DNA from: Rhodopila globiformis
Lineage (GTDB): Bacteria > Pseudomonadota > Alphaproteobacteria > Acetobacterales > Acetobacteraceae
NCBI RefSeq assembly: GCF_002937115.1
Contig: NZ_NHRY01000260.1
Coordinates: 84,237 to 148,236, forward strand
DNA: 64,000 bases
Direction of reading: 5' to 3'
Made by a program: the position numbers and the translations under genes. The notes beneath the pieces are model-generated. The model did no database searches, was not told where the DNA came from, and saw only the letters and a program-made list of their open reading frames with translations. The stretch's first letter is position 1. Each line of letters opens with the position of its first letter. Below, one piece after another: positions 17,404 through 26,059 of the stretch.

Positions 17404-18477
17404 ATGAATCTTCGAACATTGATGCAGGCCGGCCCCACGAAGGCGAACGAGCTGTTCGTCAGGCTGTCCGAAACCTCGGACGGCGCCATCAAGACCAGGG
17501 AAAAGCTGTTCGCCGAGCTGAAGACCGAGCTGGAGCTGCATGCCAGCCTGGAAGAGCAGCACCTGTACCCGGTCCTGCGCCGGAACGCGGAAACCAAGGA
17601 ACTCGTTGCCGACGCGATCAAGGACAACAAGGAGCTTCGCGCGAAACTTGCCGAGCTGGAAGCATTGCCGAAGAACGACGAAGCCTTCCCCGAACGGCTG
17701 AAGGATCTGCAGAAAGCCTTCCGCCAGCACGCCCGCGATGAGAACCGCGAGCTGCTGCCGGCGGTGCAGCAGGCGCTGACCGAGGAACAGGCACAAAACC
17801 TCGCCGGCAAGATCGAAGCCGGCATCGCCGGCGCCGAACAAGCCAGGCAGGATGAACTGGAGCAGCGCCGGGTAAAGGCCCGCCAGGAGCGCGAACAGGC
17901 CGAGTCCGCCCACGCCCAGACCGCCAACGCCGAGCCCGTTCACCGGAACCAGGCCGAGCCGAAGCAGGCGAAGCCTGCCGAGGAACGCCAGGACACCGAA
18001 CCGCAAGCCTCCGCGAGGCCGGAGTCTCGTAACCAGGAAGAAACAGAGTCGCGTGCCTCCAGGCTGCCGCAGCGCAACGCCCTCCGGGCCGTCGAAGCGG
18101 CCGCCGGCGAAGCCCGGAGCGTCAACGCCGGCATGCGCGAGGCAACCGAAAACTACGTCCACATGATGCGGACCGTGGCCCTGGACCCGCAGGAACTGAT
18201 CGCTCTGCCCAGGTTCGCGGTCGGCGCAATCACCGACATGCAGGCTGCCTGGCTCGACTGGGTGAACCAGACGGCGCTCGCCGGAACGCGGCTGTCCCGT
18301 GAAATCCTGCGGCAGACGGCCGAGCAGCAGCAGCGGCTGGTCGTGAATTCGATGCAGCGCTGGATGGACCAGAACGCCCGTATCATGCAGGTGACCATGC
18401 GTGCGGCGCAGGAAGGCCTTCGTCCATTCCTCGATCGTTCCACCGCCGGCCAGCAGGAGCACCCGCAACGCCGGTAG
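17404..18477 (+). CDS. Hemerythrin-like domain fused through a coiled-coil linker to a phasin-like domain
   Basis: Protein of 357 residues. Residues about 1-145 look like a hemerythrin HHE domain, with two H-x3-E pairs at H46/E50 and H109/E113 and an extra H53 (LEEQHLYPVL). The usual N-terminal iron ligand His (DH-type motif) is missing: that position reads AGPTKANELF. Residues about 145-230 are a Glu/Gln/Arg/Ala-rich linker, probably coiled coil. Residues about 235-350 resemble phasins (ENYVHMMRTVALDPQELIAL, then helix-rich Gln/Ala sequence). A role at polyhydroxyalkanoate granules or in stress is possible but inferred. ATG 17404 follows AGGAGACAGG. Confidence 0.65.
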   Translation: MNLRTLMQAGPTKANELFVRLSETSDGAIKTREKLFAELKTELELHASLEEQHLYPVLRRNAETKELVADAIKDNKELRAKLAELEALPKNDEAFPERLKDLQKAFRQHARDENRELLPAVQQALTEEQAQNLAGKIEAGIAGAEQARQDELEQRRVKARQEREQAESAHAQTANAEPVHRNQAEPKQAKPAEERQDTEPQASARPESRNQEETESRASRLPQRNALRAVEAAAGEARSVNAGMREATENYVHMMRTVALDPQELIALPRFAVGAITDMQAAWLDWVNQTALAGTRLSREILRQTAEQQQRLVVNSMQRWMDQNARIMQVTMRAAQEGLRPFLDRSTAGQQEHPQRR

Positions 18478-18496
18478 CCCGCGGGCTTCGAACCGC

Positions 18497-18532
18497 GGCG
18501 GCGGTTGCAGCTGGTGCCCTGCAACCGCCGCC
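18497..18532 (+). terminator. Strong 14-bp stem-loop downstream of the hemerythrin-like/phasin-like gene
   Basis: GGCGGCGGTTGCAG (18497-18510) pairs perfectly with CTGCAACCGCCGCC (18519-18532) across an 8-nt loop, starting 20 nt after the stop codon. No T-run follows, so this would be a tail-less terminator or a 3'-end stabiliser. Confidence 0.5.
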
Positions 18533-18667
18533 TGCGCCCGGACTGCCCGGCGGCGTTCCGCCCGCCACTTCACCCAGTCGTCAATTGATCGTTCCGCCAT
18601 ACTGCGCATCCGCCGATGCTGATCTGTGTTCGTGCGTTGGAAGAAGATGAGGCAAGAGGATCGATCG

Positions 18668-18763
18668 ATGACCGACAACCGGTGGGAGCTGCCGCTCGTG
18701 CTCATTATGTCTGCCGCGGCTTTTCTGTCGGTATGGCACTTCGTCGCGCTGCTCCTTGCCTGA
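18668..18763 (+). CDS. Possible 31-residue single-pass membrane peptide
   Basis: ATG 18668 with AGAGGA about 8 nt upstream encodes 31 residues. MTDNRWELP is polar, and the remainder (LVLIMSAAAFLSVWHFVALL and onward) is one hydrophobic helix ending in a stop. The codon pattern and ribosome-binding site are plausible, but no family is recognised and chance is not excluded. Confidence 0.35.
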   Translation: MTDNRWELPLVLIMSAAAFLSVWHFVALLLA

Positions 18764-19246
18764 CTCCTTCCCAGCCTGCCCGCCTGATCGTGCAGAGCGC
18801 TGTCGCATAGCCCCGGCCATCCATCCGCGTGCTTCGAACTGACCGCAGAGGATCGTCCGGCATCGGTGCCCGTTCTTGCGGGAAACCGGCAAATGCGCCT
18901 GTTCACCGGACCTTTCCGTTCCGCTGCCCTGTTTCCACCACGTGCCCCATTCCGCAGCAGCGGACGGCGTGCATCAGGCTCCGCGCGCCTGCCCGCAACA
19001 GGATGATCCCTCCCGCAACATAATTGGCGTCATGGTTCCGCACGTTCCTGTGGTATGCTGGAAACACATGGCGGGCCACTCTTTCATTCTCCGCCGGCTA
19101 CCTGTTTGAATTGAAACTTTTTGCCAGTGTGTTACTGCTTCGCGCCACGTGTATCCGCCCGCAGCACAGGTTCGCGGAGCCGGATCTTTCGCTGATAATC
19201 CGCACGGCGTTGCCTGCCAAGTTGCCGCGAAGAGGCTTTGATCGAC
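18764..19246. other. 483-bp region upstream of the hybrid histidine kinase
   Basis: No gene recognised. The last 200 bases are less GC-rich than the surroundings (around 19080-19140), which would suit a promoter for the kinase, but I cannot assign -35/-10 boxes with confidence. Confidence 0.4.
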
Positions 19247-22200
19247 ATGACACCATCGTCGTCCACCTCAACCCTCGAACACGGTGTGGCAGCATCGTTA
19301 AATTGGAGAGACGACGGATGGTTGTTCAGCGCGATCTGCGCGCTGCTGCTGATCGCCGTTATCGCTGTGACGACCTTCATCATCGGCCTGCCCTACATGC
19401 GGGAGCGGCTGTCGGCCGCCAGCTCGGTGGAGCACACCTACGAAGTGATCGGCACCATCGGTGACTTTCTGCTGGGCATCCAGAACCTCGAGTCCAGCCA
19501 GCAACACTACCTGCTGACGCGCGACCAGGCCGCGCTTGCTTCCTATAACCGCGGCGTTGACCGGGCACGCCGCGGCCTTTCCCAGTTGCAACAGCTGACG
19601 CTTGACAACCCGCACCAGCAGGACCGGCTGCACACCCTGCAGGATCAGGTGCACGGCCTGCTGACGATCACCAATCGGGCCAACGCGGCGGCGGACAGCG
19701 GCAACGTCCGTGATGCTGCCGACATGATCCAGGCAGGTGACGCTGCGAAGCTCCGGAATGGCATTCGTCATACCGTGGACGACGTAGTTGCTGAAGAACA
19801 ACAATTGCTGCGGCAGCGCCGGGACGCGCAGGCTGATCTGTATCGTCGCACCGTCGTGGTCTTCATCGGCCTGTCGGCGACCGCCGCCGGCGGCCTGCTG
19901 CTCGGCGGCTTCGCACTGGCCATGGCGCTGCGCGCGGCACGATCCGCCCGGCGCGAAACCGCCGAGCGCCAGCGCCTGCTTGCGATGATGGATCTTGCCG
20001 CCGTCATGCTGCGCGACTTCGACGGCATCGTCCGCTTCTGGTCGGAAGGTTGCCATCGGCTCTATGGCTGGACCGCCACCGAGGCCGTCGGGCGCCCGGC
20101 GCATGCACTGCTGCAGACCGTCTTCCCGATCCCGCAAGCCGAAATCGAGGGCCGGCTGCGTCGCGACCAGGAATGGAGCGGCGAGCTGCGCCAGAAAACC
20201 AGGGATGGCACCGACCTGATCGTCCAGGCCCGCAAGCTGCTGCGTCCGGGCGCGAACGGGCAGGTGCCGTTGATCATGGAGAACGTCACCGACGTCACGC
20301 CGCAGGCCCGCGCCGAAACCGCCCTGCGCGAGAACGAGGCCCGGCTGCGCCTGGCGCAGCAAGTCGGCGGCATCGCCAGCGCCGACTGGACGACGTCGGA
20401 ACCGCGCGCGCTGTGCTCGGAGGAATTCCGGCGGCTCTACGGCCTGCCGCCGCAACAGGACGCCATTACCCAGGCCGCCTGGCTGGACCTGATCCACCCC
20501 GGCGACCGCGACCGTGTCGCAACCGAAATGCGCGCGGTTGCCGAACACACGGACAGCGTCGCCTCGGAGTTCCGTATCCGCCGCGACGACGGCGGCCAAC
20601 GCTGGATCGCCATGCGCGCCGTCTCGTTCGCCGCCAATGGCGGCAAGGCGCGGCGGGTGATCAGCGCGCACCAGGACGTCACCGACCTGGTCGCCGCCCG
20701 CGAGGACCTGACGGCGCGGCGGGACGACCTGGAACGGCAGGTCGCCGAACGCACCGCCGCCGTGGCCGAAGCGGAAATGCGCTTTCGCGCCATCTTCGAC
20801 TCGCAGTTCCAGCTCATCAGCCTGCTGGCGCCGGACGGCACCACGCTGGAGGTCAACCGCACCGCCCTGGAAACCGGCGGGCTCGCGCGCCACGAGGTGG
20901 TCGGCCACAAGTTCTGGACCGTCGGCGGGTGGCCGCGCTCGGAACGCGAGCGCCTGCCGGAGGAGGTTGCCGCGGCCGCCGCCGGCAGCCCGGTCCGCCG
21001 CGAGGCCGAACTACACGGAACCAACGGGCGCAGCATCTGGATCGACTACTCGCTGAAGCCGGTGCGCGACGCGGCAGGCGGCCGGGTCGAATGGATCATC
21101 GCCGAGGGCCACGACGTGACCGAGCGGCGGGCCATGGCCGAAAGCCTGGCGCAGGCCAAGAAGATGCAGGCGCTCAGCCAGCTCGCCGCCGGAATTGCGC
21201 ACGATTTCAACAACATCCTGCAGGCCGTGTCCGGTGCCGCGACCATGGCGGCGCGGCGGCCGGAGGATCACGACCGGGCGCGCCGGTTCGCCCAGATCTC
21301 GATCGACGCCGCCGCCCGCGGCGCCGCGATCACCGAGCGCCTGCTCTCGTTCGCCCGCCAGGGCGAGATGCACACCGAAGCGATTCCGGTCACCAGCCTG
21401 CTCGGCAACCTGCGCGAACTGCTGACCGGCAGCTTCGGCAGCGCGATCACGGTGCAGACCGCGATCGCGCCCGACGTGCCGATGGTGCTGGCCGATCGGG
21501 CGCAGATCGAGACGGTGCTGGTCAATCTCGGCACCAATGCGCGGGAAGCCATGCCGCAGGGCGGCACGCTGACGCTGTCGGCCGAACCGGTGCATGTCGT
21601 GCGTGGCGGCCCCTTCCCGGCCGATGTCCCGCCCGGCGACTACGTGCGCATCGCCGTCGCCGACACCGGCGTCGGCATGAATGCAACGACGCTGGCGCGC
21701 ATGGCCGAGCCATTCTTTTCCACCAAGCAGCCCGGCCAGGCCATCGGCCTGAGCCTCGCCATGGCGAAGGGGTTCGTGGAGCAATGTGGCGGCGCGTTCA
21801 CGATATCCAGCACCCCGGGCGCCGGCACCACCGTCAGCCTGTGGCTGCCCCAGGCGGCCGAGGAAGCGCAGGTGCAGGCCGGCACGGACCTGGACGGCCA
21901 GCACAGCCTGATCCCCGCCCGGGTCCTGATCGTCGATGATGACGATTTCGTGCGCGAAGTGCTGGCGGCCCAGCTCGAAGCGGTCGGCTTCGCCACGTTG
22001 GTGGCCAGCAGCGGCAACGAGGCAGTCGCCCTGCTGGAGTCCGGCGAGACCGTCGACGTCCTGATCAGCGACCTGGCGATGCCCGGGATCAACGGCATCG
22101 AGACGATCCAGCGCGCGCGGGCGCTGCGGCCCAGGATGCCGTGCTTCCTGGTGACCGGCTATGCCACGGAACAGGCGGCGCCGGCGGATGAGAGCGTGTT

Positions 22201-22279
22201 CACGTTGCTGCGCAAGCCGGTCTCGGCCGACACGCTGGCGCGCCAGATCGAAGCCGCGGTTCGCGCGACGCGCGGATAG
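19247..22279 (+). CDS. Hybrid sensor histidine kinase: CHASE3, multiple PAS, HisKA/HATPase and receiver domain
   Basis: About 1010 residues. TM1 is at about 28-48, a CHASE3-like extracellular helical domain at about 55-195 (QNLESSQQHYLLTRD), and TM2 at about 205-228. Three PAS/PAC regions follow (about 250-365, 370-490 with the PAC sequence RRVISAHQDVTDLV, and 515-630). The phospho-acceptor His lies in GIAHDFNNIL at about 651. ATPase boxes are LVNLGTNAREAMPQGG (N box) and VADTGVGMN (G1), and EPFFSTKQPGQAIGLSLAM shows a slightly unusual G2. The C-terminal receiver (893 on, VLIVDDDDFVREVL) has its phosphoryl Asp at about 940 in ISDLAMPG. ATG 19247 is preferred over TTG 19238. No cognate response regulator lies beside it. 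Confidence 0.92.
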   Translation: MTPSSSTSTLEHGVAASLNWRDDGWLFSAICALLLIAVIAVTTFIIGLPYMRERLSAASSVEHTYEVIGTIGDFLLGIQNLESSQQHYLLTRDQAALASYNRGVDRARRGLSQLQQLTLDNPHQQDRLHTLQDQVHGLLTITNRANAAADSGNVRDAADMIQAGDAAKLRNGIRHTVDDVVAEEQQLLRQRRDAQADLYRRTVVVFIGLSATAAGGLLLGGFALAMALRAARSARRETAERQRLLAMMDLAAVMLRDFDGIVRFWSEGCHRLYGWTATEAVGRPAHALLQTVFPIPQAEIEGRLRRDQEWSGELRQKTRDGTDLIVQARKLLRPGANGQVPLIMENVTDVTPQARAETALRENEARLRLAQQVGGIASADWTTSEPRALCSEEFRRLYGLPPQQDAITQAAWLDLIHPGDRDRVATEMRAVAEHTDSVASEFRIRRDDGGQRWIAMRAVSFAANGGKARRVISAHQDVTDLVAAREDLTARRDDLERQVAERTAAVAEAEMRFRAIFDSQFQLISLLAPDGTTLEVNRTALETGGLARHEVVGHKFWTVGGWPRSERERLPEEVAAAAAGSPVRREAELHGTNGRSIWIDYSLKPVRDAAGGRVEWIIAEGHDVTERRAMAESLAQAKKMQALSQLAAGIAHDFNNILQAVSGAATMAARRPEDHDRARRFAQISIDAAARGAAITERLLSFARQGEMHTEAIPVTSLLGNLRELLTGSFGSAITVQTAIAPDVPMVLADRAQIETVLVNLGTNAREAMPQGGTLTLSAEPVHVVRGGPFPADVPPGDYVRIAVADTGVGMNATTLARMAEPFFSTKQPGQAIGLSLAMAKGFVEQCGGAFTISSTPGAGTTVSLWLPQAAEEAQVQAGTDLDGQHSLIPARVLIVDDDDFVREVLAAQLEAVGFATLVASSGNEAVALLESGETVDVLISDLAMPGINGIETIQRARALRPRMPCFLVTGYATEQAAPADESVFTLLRKPVSADTLARQIEAAVRATRG

Positions 22280-22348
22280 AGCCAAGCCACGGCCTGGCTC
22301 AGACGCACAGGCGCTGACGACGGCCAAAGGGCGGCCGTCCCCGATCGT

Positions 22349-22420
22349 CATGCCGGGCGCAGGCCCGGCATCCACGCCTTGCGGTGCCGCTATCGGCATA
22401 GGCGTGGATGGTGGGCCTTC
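22349..22420. repeat. Intergenic palindromic repeat, family C
   Basis: Begins CGTCATGCCGGGCGCAGGCC and contains the paired arms ATCCACGCCTTG and AGGCGTGGATGGTGGGCC around a short loop. Similar units occur at about 33990, 36192 and 50050. Confidence 0.7.
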
Positions 22421-22588
22421 GCCCCATTGGCGTTAAAAATGGGGCTGGCTGTTGCCTCCTCGTCATGGCCCGGCTTGTCCGGGCCACCTATTCCAGCACT
22501 GTGCCGCGACAGGTGGCCCGGACAAGCCGGGTCATGACGGAATGGCAAGCATCGTGCCGCCGCCACGCTATTTTAACGCCAATGGGGC
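22421..22588. repeat. Complete nested palindrome, family A
   Basis: Outer arms GCCCCATTGGCGTTAAAAAT (22421-22440) and ATTTTAACGCCAATGGGGC (22570-22588) enclose an inner palindrome (22462-22538) whose arms are GTCATGGCCCGGCTTGTCC and its complement. Unpaired spacers between inner and outer arms differ on the two sides. The same 160-170 bp element is found at 42466 (opposite orientation) and 49759. Confidence 0.85.
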
Positions 22589-22672
22589 CTTCGCCTACCA
22601 TGACATTGTAGAAATGGCCGTGCCCGCAACCCCTATTTCAACGCCTATGGGACGCCGGCCCACCATCCACGC

Positions 22673-24208
22673 CTATGCCCAGAAGGGCGCCTGGCCACGG
22701 AAGCGTTTCCAGCGCCTGGCGAGCCGGTCCAGGGCCGCGTCGTGCCGGCGGCCGAGCTGCTGCGTCAACGCCCCGACGGCCGGCACCAGGTCGGGCCGCG
22801 ACCCGTTGCCCAGGCGATCCGCCAGTCCGGGGGCGGTCACGGCATCATTCATCTCGCCCAGCAGCTTCTGCAGCTTCTTGCAGCGCTGCAGATAGGCATC
22901 CACCGCCTCATCCGGGTAGAGCGAGCGCAGGTAGTCGACCCCATACCGCAGCTTCTTCAGCGACTTGCGCAGCGCATGCCGATCGGCATCCGAGGCATGC
23001 GGCAGGCGGCGGCCCCGCCGGTGCACCTTGCGCGCCATCCGGTCGAGCAGGCGGGGCGCCAGATCCACCATCAACTTGTGCAGCGCGGCATTGCCCGGCA
23101 CAGCGTCCTGTTCCACCCAGGCCGCCATGCCAAGCGCCAGGGCGGTGAACGCCGGCGCCGTCACGTGCGCGGCGAACTGCCGGTGCGCGGCCTGCCGTTC
23201 GGCATGGGCAGGCGGCTGCAGCAGGTCGCACCAGCCTGCCGTGTCCGGGTCGCGCATCGCCTCGGGCAGCACCTGCAGGCAGAACACGTCCCAGTCGCGC
23301 GCCTGGCCGAACACCTGGCCGACACGGCGCAGTTCCGCCTGGAACCGGGCGGCGGCGTAGGGCTCCAGGCACGGCGCGAACAGCGCCAGGGCGGCGCGCA
23401 GGCGGCGGATGGCGACGCGCATCTGGTGCACGCCTTCGGCATCGCCGGACAGCGCCGCCTGCTGGTTGGCCAGCAAATGCCCAAGCCCGGCGCCGACGAT
23501 CCGCCGGAACGCCTCGGCCGCGCGGATGGTCCGCGGCAGGACGATGTCCCATGCTTTCCGCACCGCCGGCTTCTGGTTGTGCCTCAGCCGGTAGCCGCGC
23601 GCGGCCTTGCTCTCGCTTTCGATGGTGAACGGAACGGCCGCATGCAGCGCCAGCGCCCAGCGAAACAGTGCGGCGGGGGTCCCCTGCTTCAGCTCCAGTT
23701 CCAGTTCATGAACCGGTGTGCTCGCTTTCCCCGCCTTGATCACGCCCTCGTCGAGCGCCGCTTCGACGACGGTGCCGGCATCCAGCCGCACGGTATGGAT
23801 CGTTCGGCGGATATCGGTGCTGACGACCGGCTTCACCGCCAGTCCCGGCGGCAGCCGATCCGCCAGCCTGGTGCCGGCCAGCAGTCCCAGGTCCGGTTCG
23901 CTGGCTTCCATCGGCCACTCGAACTCGTCCCGGTCCGCGGCGGCGCCGTTGCTTCGGCCTGCCTTCACGGTCTGGATATGGCGGCCATCGGCGCAGCGGA
24001 CGCGCAGGCTCAGCCCGGACCGGGCAATTGCTTCGTCAGGCGTGTCGAAATAGCTGGTGAGCTCGTGGCGAGGCGGCGGGGTCTCGCCGCCGGCGCGTGC
24101 TGCGACCGCGGCCACCAGGGCGGCGGTGCATTCGGCAGGGACCACGAGCTTCAGCTCCAGTTCGCGCGGGGGATCGGGCACGCTGGCTACGGACGGCTGC
24201 TGGGTCAT
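22673..24208 (-). CDS. CYTH-CHAD domain protein (inorganic triphosphatase-like)
   Basis: Protein of 511 residues. The N-terminal CYTH domain (about 1-215) carries the ExExK signature at E16/E18/K20 (RELELKLVV) plus later charged strands (DEFEWPMEA, VHELELELKQG), as in tripolyphosphatases. The C-terminal CHAD domain (about 225-505) is a His/Arg-rich helical bundle with GVHQMRVAIRRLRAALALF and ALRKSLKKLRYGVDYLRSLY, a polyphosphate-binding fold. The pair suggests a role in polyphosphate metabolism. ATG 24208 starts directly before the CYTH domain. Its 3' end abuts a repeat block. Confidence 0.9.
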   Translation of the reverse strand: MTQQPSVASVPDPPRELELKLVVPAECTAALVAAVAARAGGETPPPRHELTSYFDTPDEAIARSGLSLRVRCADGRHIQTVKAGRSNGAAADRDEFEWPMEASEPDLGLLAGTRLADRLPPGLAVKPVVSTDIRRTIHTVRLDAGTVVEAALDEGVIKAGKASTPVHELELELKQGTPAALFRWALALHAAVPFTIESESKAARGYRLRHNQKPAVRKAWDIVLPRTIRAAEAFRRIVGAGLGHLLANQQAALSGDAEGVHQMRVAIRRLRAALALFAPCLEPYAAARFQAELRRVGQVFGQARDWDVFCLQVLPEAMRDPDTAGWCDLLQPPAHAERQAAHRQFAAHVTAPAFTALALGMAAWVEQDAVPGNAALHKLMVDLAPRLLDRMARKVHRRGRRLPHASDADRHALRKSLKKLRYGVDYLRSLYPDEAVDAYLQRCKKLQKLLGEMNDAVTAPGLADRLGNGSRPDLVPAVGALTQQLGRRHDAALDRLARRWKRFRGQAPFWA

Positions 24209-24458
24209 GGCGTTTCAACGCAGCAGCGGCGCCATCGGCTGAGCGCAAAATGCAGCGACCCGGCATCGTCGATCGGCATCAGAACGATATTGAGTCAAAA
24301 TGATGAAGCCTCGCTTCGCGCGCCGGGTCGGGCTATCGTCCGTGGCTCAGGCCTTGCCACGGTTCAATGCGTGATCAGACACCCGCCTCGCGGCAGCGTC
24401 ACCGATGCCTGCCGCAGCCAGGCCGGCCTGGCGTCGCGCTGTCGCGGCACGCCTGCGC

Positions 24459-26000
24459 ATGAGGTCGTCGGATCGCGGAGACATCGCTATTCCAAACCTG
24501 CTTGCCCTTCCTGTCCGATACCCCGCTTTGGTGCTGGCGGCGGCGCAACTGGGTCTGCATATCTGGTGCAACGGACACTACGGCGTGTTCCGCGATGAGT
24601 TGTATTTCATCGCCTGTGGCTGGCGGCCGGACTGGGGTTATGTCGACCAACCGCCACTGATGCCGCTGATCGCGGCTTCGTCCTGGCACATCTTCACCGG
24701 CAGCCTGCGCGGCCTGCGTGTTGTGCCCGCGCTCGCCGGCGCGGCGACGGTGGCGCTGACCGTGCGGGCGGCCGGTGAGCTCGGCGGTGGCCTCTATGCC
24801 CGTTGGCTGGCCGGGCTGTGCGTCATGGCCGCCGGTGTGCTTCAGGTCTTCAGCGTGCTGCTGGTGACCGACACACTCCAGCCGCTGCTCTGGACCGCAT
24901 TGACCCTGGCGCTGATGCCGGCGTTGAGTGGCCGGAACGGGTGGTGGTGGGGCGTCGGCGCACTGGCCGGCCTGGCATTCCTGACCAAGTACATGGTGCT
25001 GTTCCAGGTTGCGTCACTCGGGCTCGGCATTCTTGCCATGCCGCAGCGGCGCGTTCTGGGGACACACGGGCCTTGGCTCGCGGCGCTGCTCGCGCTGGCA
25101 ATCGCGGCGCCGAACCTGGCCTGGCAGGCCGCGCACGGCTTCCCGTTTCTTGAGCTTGGCGCCAATGCGATGGCCGGCAAGAACATCGTCCTGTCGCCGC
25201 CGGCGTTTCTGCGTGAGCAGGTGTTGTCCTTGAATCCGGTGACCGCGCCCGTCTGGGCCGCCGGGCTCATCGCGCTGCTGACACAGCGAGCCTTTGCCGG
25301 ATTGCGGTGGATCGCGCTCGGCTGGGTCGCGTTGATGGCCATGATGCTGATGATCCACGCCAAGCCATATTATCCCGCGGCCTGCTATCCGATGTTGATG
25401 GCCGCGGGCGCCGTCGCGCTGGAGGCATGGCTCCGGCCGCGCCCGCTTCGCGCCGCCGTCGTTGGGACGGTGATCGTCGGCGGCGTCGGCCTGGCGCCGC
25501 TGTTCCTGCCCGTGCTGCCGGTCGAACGCTTCATCGCCTATCAGCATGCGCTCGGGCTGGAACCCTCGACCGGCGAGAATCGCGCGCTGGGCACGCTGCC
25601 GCAATACTATGCCGACATGTTCGGCTGGCACGCACTGGCGGCGAAGGTGGCGCAGGCCTATGCCGCCCTGCCGGCGCAGGAGCGGGCCCAGGCCGTCTTC
25701 TTTGCCGGCAACTATGGCGAAGCGGCGGCGGTGGAGGTGCTCGACGCCGGCACGGTGCCGGTGATCAGCGCGCACAACAATTACTTTCTCTGGGGTCCGG
25801 GGCGGTACGACGGCAGCGTGGTGCTGCTGCTGGCGCGGCCGGACCGCGTGCCGATTGGCAAATTCGATAGCTGTTCGCCCGTGGGTATCACGAACGCCGC
25901 CTATGCGATGCCGGACGAAACCGGGAAGCTGCTGCTGGTGTGCCGCAACCGGCACAGGCTGCCGCCGGTGTCATGGCCAGCGTTGAAACACTATGACTGA
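24459..26000 (+). CDS. GT39/ArnT-like membrane glycosyltransferase
   Basis: About 513 residues with roughly a dozen transmembrane helices. After the first helix comes FRDELYFIACG, where the acidic pair corresponds to the catalytic aspartate loop of PMT/ArnT-type (GT-C) enzymes. WGYVDQPPLMPLIAA follows, as in the GT39-like families that use polyprenyl-phosphate sugars. The protein should transfer a sugar or aminosugar to a lipid or protein acceptor on the periplasmic face. The ATG at 24459 is the first good start before the conserved region; the frame is open to 24405. The acceptor is unknown. Confidence 0.85.
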   Translation: MRSSDRGDIAIPNLLALPVRYPALVLAAAQLGLHIWCNGHYGVFRDELYFIACGWRPDWGYVDQPPLMPLIAASSWHIFTGSLRGLRVVPALAGAATVALTVRAAGELGGGLYARWLAGLCVMAAGVLQVFSVLLVTDTLQPLLWTALTLALMPALSGRNGWWWGVGALAGLAFLTKYMVLFQVASLGLGILAMPQRRVLGTHGPWLAALLALAIAAPNLAWQAAHGFPFLELGANAMAGKNIVLSPPAFLREQVLSLNPVTAPVWAAGLIALLTQRAFAGLRWIALGWVALMAMMLMIHAKPYYPAACYPMLMAAGAVALEAWLRPRPLRAAVVGTVIVGGVGLAPLFLPVLPVERFIAYQHALGLEPSTGENRALGTLPQYYADMFGWHALAAKVAQAYAALPAQERAQAVFFAGNYGEAAAVEVLDAGTVPVISAHNNYFLWGPGRYDGSVVLLLARPDRVPIGKFDSCSPVGITNAAYAMPDETGKLLLVCRNRHRLPPVSWPALKHYD

Positions 26001-26059
26001 ACGAAGGCCGACCGCTGGAAGCCAAGCCGTTTGGAATCTGATCCGAAGGAGATCATGTC

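Larger units (their letters stand above)
22280..22672. other. Repeat-filled intergenic region between the kinase and CYTH-CHAD genes
   Basis: Convergent gap of 393 bp occupied almost fully by large palindromic repeats: a family C element (about 22349-22420), a complete family A element (22421-22588) and part of another C-like unit (about 22640-22680) that reaches the 3' end of the CYTH-CHAD gene. No gene. Confidence 0.75.
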
